From Xylophilus sp. (GTDB lineage: Bacteria; Pseudomonadota; Gammaproteobacteria; Burkholderiales; Burkholderiaceae_C): a DNA stretch of 64,000 bases. How positions within the stretch are numbered: position 1 is the first letter of the stretch; each line of letters starts with the position of its first letter. Both the position numbers and the translations under genes were made by a program. The stretch covers positions 1 through 64,000 of the forward strand of contig WNDY01000006.1 of the NCBI GenBank assembly GCA_009914555.1, in the 5' to 3' direction. The notes under the pieces were generated by a model that saw only the letters and a list, made by a program, of their open reading frames with translations, had not been told where the DNA came from and ran no database searches. Shown one piece after another: positions 17,522-24,855 of this stretch.

Positions 17522-18565
17522 TCATCCTGGGAAGTTCTCGGGGATCTTGGCCTTGGCCCGCGCCTCGGCCGCGCTGATGACGTTGCGGCGCACCAGGTCG
17601 GTCAGGTTCTGGTCCAGCGTCTGCATGCCGGCGCTGTTGCTGGTCTGGATCGTGGAATACATCTGCGCCACCTTGGCCTCGCGGATCAGGTTGCGGATCG
17701 CGCTGGTGCCCAGCATGATCTCGTGCGCCGCCACGCGGCCCGCGCCGTCCTTCGTCTTGCACAGCGTCTGCGAAATGACGGCCTGCAGCGATTCGGACAG
17801 CATGGCGCGCACCATCTCCTTCTCCTCGGCCGGGAACACGTCGATGATGCGGTCGATGGTCTTGGCTGCGGAAGACGTGTGCAGCGTGCCGAAGACCAGG
17901 TGGCCGGTTTCCGCGGCCGTCATGGCCAACCGGATGGTTTCGAGGTCGCGCATTTCCCCCACCAGGATCGCGTCCGGATCCTCGCGCAGCGCGCTCTTCA
18001 GGGCGGCCGAGAAGCTCAGCGTGTGCGGCCCGACCTCGCGCTGGTTGATCAGGCACTTCTTGCTCTCGTGCACGAACTCGATCGGGTCCTCCACCGTGAG
18101 GATGTGGCCGTACTCGGTCTCGTTGAGGTAGTTGATCATCGCGGCCAGCGTGGTCGACTTGCCCGAGCCCGTGGGCCCGGTCACGAGCACGAGGCCGCGC
18201 GGCTTGAGCGCGAGGTCGCCGAAGATCTTCGGCGCATTGAGCTGCTCCAGCGTGAGGATCTTGCTCGGGATCGTGCGGAACACCGCGCCGGCGCCGCGGT
18301 TGTGATTGAAGGCGTTGACGCGGAAGCGCGCCAGCCCCTCGATCTCGAACGAGAAGTCGACCTCCAGGAATTCCTCGTACACCTTGCGCTGGGCGTCGCT
18401 CATGATGTCGTAGACCATGGCATGCACCGTCTTGTGGTCCAGCGGATCGACGTTGATGCGCCGCACGTCGCCGTGCACCCGGATCATCGGCGGCAGGCCG
18501 GCCGACAGGTGCAGGTCCGAAGCCTTGTTCTTGACGCTGAAGGCCAGCAGCTGGGTGATGTCCAC
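17522..18565 (-). CDS. pilT: Type IV pilus twitching motility ATPase PilT
   Basis: A 347-residue hexameric retraction ATPase. Blocks in order: N-terminal PAS-like domain starting MDITQLLAFSVKNKASDLHL, Walker A GPTGSGKS, HILTVEDPIEFVHESK, Walker B AILVGEMRDLETIRLA, HLVFGTLHTSSA, and the PilT-specific AIRNLIRE motif near the C-terminus. Length and start agree with the family (344-347). It is the first gene of the pilT-pilU operon and is divergent from yggS, the usual neighbour in proteobacteria, with 56 bp between starts. Confidence 0.96.
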   Translation of the reverse strand: MDITQLLAFSVKNKASDLHLSAGLPPMIRVHGDVRRINVDPLDHKTVHAMVYDIMSDAQRKVYEEFLEVDFSFEIEGLARFRVNAFNHNRGAGAVFRTIPSKILTLEQLNAPKIFGDLALKPRGLVLVTGPTGSGKSTTLAAMINYLNETEYGHILTVEDPIEFVHESKKCLINQREVGPHTLSFSAALKSALREDPDAILVGEMRDLETIRLAMTAAETGHLVFGTLHTSSAAKTIDRIIDVFPAEEKEMVRAMLSESLQAVISQTLCKTKDGAGRVAAHEIMLGTSAIRNLIREAKVAQMYSTIQTSNSAGMQTLDQNLTDLVRRNVISAAEARAKAKIPENFPG

Positions 18566-18621
18566 GGCGGTGCTCGGTATACGGTTTGATACGCTCGGAC
18601 GCTGATTATGACCATGAACCC

Positions 18622-19323
18622 ATGACCATCGCCCGCCAACTCGACACGGTGCGCGGGCGCATCGCCGCCGCCTGCGCCGCCGCCGGCCGCGACCCGCAGA
18701 GCGTGCGCCTGCTGGCCGTCTCCAAGACCTTCGGCGCCGAGGCCGTGGCCGAGGCCGCGGCCGCCGGCCAGACCGCCTTCGGCGAGAACTATGTGCAGGA
18801 GGCCGCGGCCAAGATCGACGCGCTCGCGCACCTGCCGCTGCAGTGGCACTGCATCGGCCCGCTGCAGGCCAACAAGACCCGCGCCGCGGCCGAACGCTTC
18901 GCCTGGGTGCACACGGTGGACCGACTGCGCATCGCCGAGCGGCTCGCGGCCCAGCGGCCGGCCGGCCTGCCGCCGCTTTCCGTCTGCATCCAGGTCAACA
19001 TCGACGGCGGGCCGTCGAAGTCGGGCGTGGCGCCGGATGAAGCGCCGGCGCTGGCGCGCGCGGTCGCCCTGCTGCCGCGGCTGGCGCTGCGCGGCCTGAT
19101 GGCCGTCCCCGAGCCGGCCGAAGGCTTCGACGCGCAGCTCGCGGTGCACCGGCAGGTGCGCGCGCTGTTCGAGGCGATCCGTGCCGAAGGCGGGCCGGGC
19201 ATGGAGCGGTTCGACACGCTGTCGCTCGGCATGTCGGGCGACCTGGAGGCGGCGATCCATGCCGGCAGCACGCTGGTGCGCGTGGGCTCGGCCATCTTCG
19301 GAAACAGGAACTACGCCGCCTGA
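18622..19323 (+). CDS. yggS: Pyridoxal phosphate homeostasis protein YggS (PLPBP)
   Basis: A 233-residue alanine-racemase-fold PLP-binding protein with no known catalytic activity that buffers PLP and affects amino- and keto-acid pools. Features: VRLLAVSKTFGAEAV with the PLP-binding lysine, FGENYVQEAAAK, WHCIGPLQANKTR, and the C-terminal phosphate-binding LSLGMSGDLEAAIHAGSTLVRVG. Two ATGs compete: 18613 is in another frame; 18622 starts MTIARQLDTV and fits the family. The divergent pilT gene is its normal neighbour. Confidence 0.93.
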   Translation: MTIARQLDTVRGRIAAACAAAGRDPQSVRLLAVSKTFGAEAVAEAAAAGQTAFGENYVQEAAAKIDALAHLPLQWHCIGPLQANKTRAAAERFAWVHTVDRLRIAERLAAQRPAGLPPLSVCIQVNIDGGPSKSGVAPDEAPALARAVALLPRLALRGLMAVPEPAEGFDAQLAVHRQVRALFEAIRAEGGPGMERFDTLSLGMSGDLEAAIHAGSTLVRVGSAIFGNRNYAA

Positions 19324-19364
19324 GGTCAGAATCCCTCCCATCGTCCCTACCGGAGCCATCCGCC

Positions 19365-19979
19365 ATGACCTTCCTGCGCCGCCTGCGCGTCCTCGCCCTC
19401 GCCCTGCCCCTGGCCGCCCTGCTGACCGGCTGCGGCTACAACGACTTCCAGCGCCTCGACGAACAGTCCAAGGCCGCGTGGAGCGAGGTGCTCAACCAAT
19501 GCCAGCGCCGCGCCGACCTGGTGCCCAACATCGTCGCCACGGTCAAGGGCGAAGCGAGCTTCGAGCAGGACACGCTGACCAAGGTGGTCGAGGCGCGGGC
19601 CAAGGCCACGGCCATCCAGGTCACGCCCGAGACGGTCAACGACCCGGCCACGTTCCAGAAATTCCAGCAGGCCCAGGAGGAGCTCTCGGGCGCCCTTTCG
19701 CGGCTGCTGGTGGTGGCCGAGCGCTATCCGACGCTGCAGGCCAACCAGGCGTTCCGCGACCTGCGCGTGACGCTCGAAGGCACCGAGAACCGCATCACCG
19801 TGGCCCGCAACCGCTACATCCAGACGGTGCAGGAATACAACGTGCTCGCGCGCAGCTTCCCGACCGTCGTGACGGCCAAGGTGTTCGGCTACCAGCCCAA
19901 ACCGACGTTCACCGTGCAGAACGAGGCGGAGATCTCGGCGCCGCCCAAGGTCGATTTCTCGGCCCCCGAAAAGAAGTAG
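19365..19979 (+). CDS. lemA: LemA family lipoprotein
   Basis: A 204-residue LemA-fold protein. The signal MTFLRRLRVLALALPLAALL ends at lipobox LTGC (Cys 23), so it is likely an envelope lipoprotein with a four-helix bundle: NDFQRLDEQSKAAWSEV, RRADLVPNIVATVKG, ERYPTLQANQAFRDL, ENRITVARNRYIQTVQEYN. LemA proteins are found with TPM-domain (YgcG-type) membrane proteins, and two such genes follow directly. The role of the trio is not defined. Confidence 0.9.
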   Translation: MTFLRRLRVLALALPLAALLTGCGYNDFQRLDEQSKAAWSEVLNQCQRRADLVPNIVATVKGEASFEQDTLTKVVEARAKATAIQVTPETVNDPATFQKFQQAQEELSGALSRLLVVAERYPTLQANQAFRDLRVTLEGTENRITVARNRYIQTVQEYNVLARSFPTVVTAKVFGYQPKPTFTVQNEAEISAPPKVDFSAPEKK

Positions 19980-19981
19980 CA

Positions 19982-20041
19982 GGGGTATGAGCCCAATGCG
20001 CCTGATCCGCGCGTGCTGCCGACTTCTACTCATGGCAGTAT
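19982..20041 (-). repeat. 53-bp-period ATACCCC element, degenerate copy 4
   Basis: On the minus strand a box ATACTGC (plus 20035-20041) and a box ATACCCC (plus 19982-19988) start 53 bp apart, with GTA at columns 13-15 and AGCACGCG in the centre. It covers the lemA/TPM spacer and the first codons of the TPM gene, so part of that signal peptide appears to be built on the element. Confidence 0.45.
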
Positions 20042-20904
20042 GGCTGATGGTCGGGCTGGCGTCCGCCCAGGGCCTGCAGCCGGTGCCGGCGCTCACCGGC
20101 CACGTGGTGGACACCAGCGGCACGCTCGACGCCGCGCAGCGCGGCGCGCTCGAAAGCCAGCTCGGCGCCATCGAGCGGCAGCACGGCTCGCAGGTCGCGG
20201 TGCTGCTGGTGCCGACCACGGCGCCCGAGGACATCGCCGCCTATGCCAACCGCGTGGGCAACGCCTGGAAGATCGGCCGCCGCGACGTCGGCGACGGCGT
20301 GCTCGTCGTCGTCGCCGTGAACGACCGGCGCATGCGCATCGAGGTGGCCAAGGCGCTCGAAGGCGCGATCCCCGACATCGCGGCGGCGCGCATCATCGAC
20401 GGCGCGATGAAGCCGCGCTTCCGCGAGGGCGACTACGCGGGCGGCCTGCAGGCCGCCGTGCAGCAGATCGGCGCGCGCATCGCGGGCGAGGCGCTGCCGC
20501 CTCCCTCACAGCCCACGCAGAAGCGCGGCAACCCCGGCTTCGACTGGGAGGACTTGGCCGTCTTCCTGTTCTTCGGCGTGCTGGTCGCCGGACCGGTCGT
20601 GCGCCGGCTGTTCGGCAACCGGTTCGGCGCACTGCTGCTGGGCGGCGGCATCGGTGCCATCGCGTTCGCCGTGACCGCGAGCCTGCTCGTGGCCGCCGGC
20701 GCGGGCCTGCTCGCGCTGCTGTGGACCTGGCTCGGCAATGCCGTGCCGGCCGGGCGCGCGGGCGCCGGCGGGCCGTGGATCGGCGGCGGCTGGGGCGGTG
20801 GCGGCGGCTGGAGCAGCGGCGGTGGTGGTGGTGGGGGTGGCGGAGGTTTCAGCTCCGGCGGCGGCGGCGATTTCGGCGGCGGCGGCGCCTCGGGAGGCTG
20901 GTAG
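19987..20904 (+). CDS. TPM-domain membrane protein with glycine-rich tail (YgcG family)
   Basis: A 305-residue protein: signal peptide (cleavage likely after GLASA), TPM_phosphatase domain about residues 35-160 (GHVVDTSGTLDAAQRGALE, VGNAWKIGRRDVGDGVLVVVA, RIEVAKALEGAIPDIAAARII), a linker, two membrane helices (DLAVFLFFGVLVAGPVVRR; FAVTASLLVAAGAGLLALLW) and a Gly/Ser-rich tail of about 45 residues. Such tails are a hallmark of the family. The first ATG (19987) lies in the repeat element; ATG 19996 is an equally good start. It is 7 bp after lemA and 2 bp before the next TPM gene. Confidence 0.85.
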   Translation: MSPMRLIRACCRLLLMAVWLMVGLASAQGLQPVPALTGHVVDTSGTLDAAQRGALESQLGAIERQHGSQVAVLLVPTTAPEDIAAYANRVGNAWKIGRRDVGDGVLVVVAVNDRRMRIEVAKALEGAIPDIAAARIIDGAMKPRFREGDYAGGLQAAVQQIGARIAGEALPPPSQPTQKRGNPGFDWEDLAVFLFFGVLVAGPVVRRLFGNRFGALLLGGGIGAIAFAVTASLLVAAGAGLLALLWTWLGNAVPAGRAGAGGPWIGGGWGGGGGWSSGGGGGGGGGGFSSGGGGDFGGGGASGGW

Positions 20905-20906
20905 CG

Positions 20907-21452
20907 ATGGCACGACGAGACCACGAAACGCAGCGGCCCGGCCTGCTGCATCGCATCGCGCGGCTGTTGCGCCACCGCTGGGCCGAGGGCGCGGCGCGGC
21001 GCGCGTTCACGCCCGTGCTGCTGGAGCGCCTGGGCCAGCGCGTGGCCGCGAGCGAGCGGCGCCACAGCGGGCAGATCCGCATCTGCGTCGAAGCCGGCCT
21101 GCCGGCCAGCTACCTCTGGCGCGGCGCCTCGGCGCGCGAGCGGGCGGTTACGCTGTTCGGCAAGCTGCGCGTGTGGGACACCGAGCACAACAACGGCGTG
21201 CTGATCTACCTGCTCGTGGCCGAACGAGCGATCGAGATCGTGGCCGACCGCGCGCTCGCGCGCGCCGTGCCGGCCGCCGACTGGCAGGCGTTCGTCGCCC
21301 GCATGGGCGGCGCCTTCCGCGACGGGCGCTACGAGGACGGGCTGACCGAGGCGCTGGCGGAGGTGTCGGCATTGCTGGTGGAGCATTTCCCGGCCGGCCA
21401 GGGAGCGCACGACAACGAACTGCCTGACGCGGCAGTATTCGGCAAACAATAA
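20907..21452 (+). CDS. Second TPM-domain protein
   Basis: A 181-residue soluble TPM-domain protein without signal peptide or membrane helix: the core LRVWDTEHNNGVLIYLLVAERAIEIVADRALARAVP is the TPM strand-helix pattern also found in its neighbour, preceded by a basic amphipathic region (LLHRIARLLRHRWAEGAARR). It is the third gene of a lemA-TPM-TPM operon. The TAA stop (21450-21452) merges with the first box of a repeat element. Confidence 0.8.
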   Translation: MARRDHETQRPGLLHRIARLLRHRWAEGAARRAFTPVLLERLGQRVAASERRHSGQIRICVEAGLPASYLWRGASARERAVTLFGKLRVWDTEHNNGVLIYLLVAERAIEIVADRALARAVPAADWQAFVARMGGAFRDGRYEDGLTEALAEVSALLVEHFPAGQGAHDNELPDAAVFGKQ

Positions 21453-21511
21453 TACCCCGCAGGGTAAATCCTCAAAGCGCTTCATTTTCAGTCGCTTTCA
21501 TCATATACCCA
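21452..21511 (+). repeat. 53-bp-period ATACCCC element, copy 5
   Basis: Boxes ATACCCC (21452-21458) and ATACCCA (21505-21511) start 53 bp apart, with GTA at columns 13-15, AAGCGCT at 24-30 and ATATACCC at the second box. The first A is the last base of the TAA stop of the TPM gene. The interior is AT-rich and pairs AAGCGCTTC with a downstream CGCTTTC. Confidence 0.6.
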
Positions 21512-21542
21512 TAAATAATTTCAAACCATAGCGGCGTGCACG

Positions 21543-22631
21543 TTAGCCCGCATAGGGGACGTTGGGCGTTGCCAGATGCTCACGGACGAAGGCTGCGCGC
21601 TGTACGACCTTCGTGCAGGAGGCTTCCAGATGGCGCTGGAGCGCTCCGCGCGCCCGCGCCGCATCTCCGCCGGCGACCGCGTCGAGCACGGCCCGGTGCT
21701 CCGCGAGAAACGGATCGTCCTGCGGCATCGGTGCCGCGGCGCCGAGCACATGCTTGCTCAAGGTCAGGATGCAGCGCGTGCGCTGCAGACTCTCCAGCAG
21801 CGGCCGGTTCGGGCAATGCGCGAGCAGGGTCACGTGCAGGTCGCGCTCCAGGCGGTCCATCTCATCGCGCCGCACGCGCGGATAGGCGCGCGCGGCCTTG
21901 TCGAGTCGCGCCGCCATGGCCGCCGTCTCGGCCGCCGGCGCCCGGGCCATGGCAGCCTCCAGCGCCGCAGGCTCCAACCACCACCGCAGCTCGTAGAGAT
22001 GGCCGATGCGGTCGCGGTCGAGCGGCGTGACGGCCCAGCGCTGGCGGTGGTCCTTCTCGACCAGCCCGAGGCTCTCGAGCCGCAGCAACACGTCGCGGGC
22101 GACCGTGCGGCCGACGCTGAAGTGCCGGGCCAGTTCCAGTTCGTTGATCCGATAGGTCTGGAAGACCGCGAGATGCACTACGTCGCGCTCAACCTCCTGG
22201 TAGATCGCCTCCCAGCCCAGCGTTTTGCGCACCGGCTCGGCCGCCGCGTCCACGCCCAGCATCGCGGCGGTCAGCGCGACGCGCCGCGGCGCCGTGCCCG
22301 ACGGGCCGGCCACCAGGCCGCGGCCCTCGAAGCGGCTCAGCAAACCGGCCGCTTCCAACTCCTGCAGCGCATGGCGCACCGGCGTCCGGGTCACGCGCAG
22401 GATGTCGGCGATATGGCCTTCCAGCAGCACGGCACCCGTCGGGATGGAACCGTTCACCAGGGCCTGCTGCAGCACCCCGGTCACGCGCGCATACAGCGGT
22501 GAGACGGCAGCGGCGTCGGCGCCGGGGTCGGAGAACTGCGCCGCACCGCGCGGCATTCGGAGAGCGTTGGTGTCCACGTGCTTGAGCCTCTGCGCGGCAT
22601 CGTAAGGCGCCGCCGGCCGCACGCCATTCAT
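21543..22631 (-). CDS. GntR/FadR-type regulator with two winged-helix segments
   Basis: A 362-residue regulator. Two wHTH-like stretches can be seen. The first (about residues 44-110) has PLYARVTGVLQQALVNGSIP, HIADILRVTRTPVRHALQEL and GLLSRFEGRG. The second (about 140-205) has YRINELELARHFSVGRTVAR and VLLRLESLGLVEKDH. An FCD ligand-binding domain follows (about 210-340: LYELRWWLEPAALEAAMAR, LERDLHVTLLAHCPNRPLLE, FLAEHRAVLDAVAGGDAARA). Typical GntR/FCD proteins have one wHTH and about 230-250 residues, so the duplication is notable. It is divergent from the transporter/dehydratase operon and very likely controls it. The ATG at 22631 is preferred to an upstream TTG. Confidence 0.85.
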   Translation of the reverse strand: MNGVRPAAPYDAAQRLKHVDTNALRMPRGAAQFSDPGADAAAVSPLYARVTGVLQQALVNGSIPTGAVLLEGHIADILRVTRTPVRHALQELEAAGLLSRFEGRGLVAGPSGTAPRRVALTAAMLGVDAAAEPVRKTLGWEAIYQEVERDVVHLAVFQTYRINELELARHFSVGRTVARDVLLRLESLGLVEKDHRQRWAVTPLDRDRIGHLYELRWWLEPAALEAAMARAPAAETAAMAARLDKAARAYPRVRRDEMDRLERDLHVTLLAHCPNRPLLESLQRTRCILTLSKHVLGAAAPMPQDDPFLAEHRAVLDAVAGGDAARARGALQRHLEASCTKVVQRAAFVREHLATPNVPYAG

Positions 22632-22644
22632 CCTAGGGAAAACA

Positions 22645-22698
22645 ATAGCGACTTTTGCCGGCAATATTCAATATAGTGACTCTTGCCGACAAGAGTCA
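22645..22698. promoter_or_regulatory. Tandem operator boxes in the GntR/ABC divergent region
   Basis: Two direct copies of ATAGYGACTYTTGCCGRCAA begin at 22645 and 22673, 28 bp apart. The second lies in a perfect palindrome, TGACTCTTG (22677-22685), CCGA, CAAGAGTCA (22690-22698), 11 bp before the first transporter ATG. The location between the regulator and its presumed target, and the dyad size, fit a GntR-type operator. Two boxes parallel the two DNA-binding segments of the regulator. Confidence 0.65.
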
Positions 22699-22709
22699 TA
22701 TTAAACCCC

Positions 22710-23393
22710 ATGGGCTACGACTTCGATTTCAGTTTCCTTGCGACCCATTGGCGCACGCTCGTCGATGGCATGCTGCTGACCCTGCGAATGTCCATCGCAA
22801 CCATCGTGCTTGGTTTTTTCGCCGGCGTGGCCCTGGCCGTGGCACGCACGCAGGGCGACCCGCGATTGCGGCAGGCCGTGGTTTTCTATGTAGAGGCGAT
22901 CCGCAACACGCCGCTGGTGATCCAAGCCTTCTGGCTGTTTTTCGGGCTTGCTGCGATCCAGGTGCGGGTGCCGGCTCTCACGGCGGCCGTCATCGCACTG
23001 GTCATCAACGTCTCGGCCTACACCGCCGAGATCGTGCGGGCGGGTATCGAGTCGATCCCGCGCGGCCAGCTCGAGGCTGCCTCCTGCCTGGGGCTGTCGC
23101 GCTGGAAGATGCTGCGTCTCGTGGTTCTGCCGCAGGCGGTAGAGCGGATGTATCCCGCGCTCATCAGCCAGTTCGTGCTGATGATGCTGGCCACATCCAT
23201 CATGTCGCAGATCTCGGCAGAAGAGCTGACCGCCGCAGGCTACGGCATCCAATCGGAGACCTTCCGCGGCTTCGAGATTTACCTGGTGATCGCAGCGGTC
23301 TACCTCTTCATGTCGTGGCTGCTGCGTCTGGTCATGGCGGGCTTTGCCCATGCCGCGTTCGCGCGCCGCCGGCGCCTGAAGACGCCGCTCTGA
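22710..23393 (+). CDS. Polar amino-acid-type ABC transporter permease 1
   Basis: A 227-residue HisM/GlnP-family permease with five predicted membrane helices (LVDGMLLTLRMSIATIVLGFFAGVALAVAR first) and the His/Glu/Gln/Arg/opine EAA-loop pattern EIVRAGIESIPRGQLEAASCLGLSRWKM. The NTPLVIQAFWLFFG block is typical. It opens a transporter operon of two permeases, one ATPase and a binding protein, divergent from the GntR gene. The ATG at 22710 follows the palindromic operator, so its transcript would start within or just before that site. Confidence 0.9.
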   Translation: MGYDFDFSFLATHWRTLVDGMLLTLRMSIATIVLGFFAGVALAVARTQGDPRLRQAVVFYVEAIRNTPLVIQAFWLFFGLAAIQVRVPALTAAVIALVINVSAYTAEIVRAGIESIPRGQLEAASCLGLSRWKMLRLVVLPQAVERMYPALISQFVLMMLATSIMSQISAEELTAAGYGIQSETFRGFEIYLVIAAVYLFMSWLLRLVMAGFAHAAFARRRRLKTPL

Positions 23394-23413
23394 GACGAAG
23401 GAGGAACATCGGC

Positions 23414-24061
23414 ATGCTGTTTGGAATCTCCTCCGATCAGATCGGCTTCATCTTCCGCGGCGCGGGCTGGACGCTGGCGCTGTCGCTCATGGGATTCGCC
23501 GGCGGACTACTCGTGGGGCTGCCCATCGCGCTCGCGCTCAGCCGGGGCGGCCGGCTGCTGCAGGCCGTGGGCGGCGCCTATGTCAAGCTGGTGCAGGGCA
23601 TTCCGCTGCCGGTGATCATGTTCCTCTGCTACTTCGGCATCAGCATCGCAGGCTTCGACCTGCCGTCGCTGGTGGCCGCCGGCCTCGCGATGACGGCATA
23701 TGCCAGCGCCTACCTCGGCGAGATCTGGAAGGGCTGCATCGCGGCGGTGCCGCGCACGCAGTGGGAAGCCGCGGAATGCCTGGCGCTGCGGCCGATGCAG
23801 CGTGCCATGCACGTGATCCTGCCGCAGGCCGTGCGCATCGCCGTGGCGCCGACGGTGGGCTTCCTCGTGCAGATCGTCAAGAACTCGTCGTATGCCGTGG
23901 TCATCGGTTTCTTCGACCTGACGTACTCGGCGCGCGTGGTCAACAACTCCACCTTCAAACCGTTCGCAGTCTTCACGCTGGCCGCGCTGCTGTACTTCGC
24001 CATCTGCTACCCCCTTTCCTCGCTGGCGCACCGCCTCGAGCGGCGTCTGGCCCGGCGCTGA
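23414..24061 (+). CDS. Polar amino-acid-type ABC transporter permease 2
   Basis: A 215-residue HisM/GlnP-family permease, paralogous to the preceding gene: first helix WTLALSLMGFAGGLLVGLPIALAL, KLVQGIPLPVIMFLCYFG and EAA loop EIWKGCIAAVPRTQWEAAECLALRPMQ. The two permeases presumably form the heterodimeric membrane channel. The ATG at 23414 has GAAGGAGG upstream. Confidence 0.9.
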   Translation: MLFGISSDQIGFIFRGAGWTLALSLMGFAGGLLVGLPIALALSRGGRLLQAVGGAYVKLVQGIPLPVIMFLCYFGISIAGFDLPSLVAAGLAMTAYASAYLGEIWKGCIAAVPRTQWEAAECLALRPMQRAMHVILPQAVRIAVAPTVGFLVQIVKNSSYAVVIGFFDLTYSARVVNNSTFKPFAVFTLAALLYFAICYPLSSLAHRLERRLARR

Positions 24062-24083
24062 AGGCATTACAAGGATCGTTCCC

Positions 24084-24812
<729 letters not shown>

Positions 24813-24855
24813 GCCGTTTTCCTTCTTCCGCACCACTCCACTGGAGACACGCCCC

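Noticed and set aside
18571..18592. Further copy of the 53-bp element in the pilT/yggS spacer (GGTATAC and GATACGC)
   Set aside because: The two ATAC strings are only 10 bp apart and no partner lies at plus or minus 53.
20820..20904. GGT/GGC-rich run at the end of the first TPM gene as a simple-repeat hotspot
   Set aside because: Gly-rich tails are a normal feature of YgcG-type TPM proteins and the codons vary.
22629..22664. Upstream TTG start (22664) for the GntR regulator
   Set aside because: It would place the N-terminus inside the operator boxes; the ATG at 22631 is adequate and standard.
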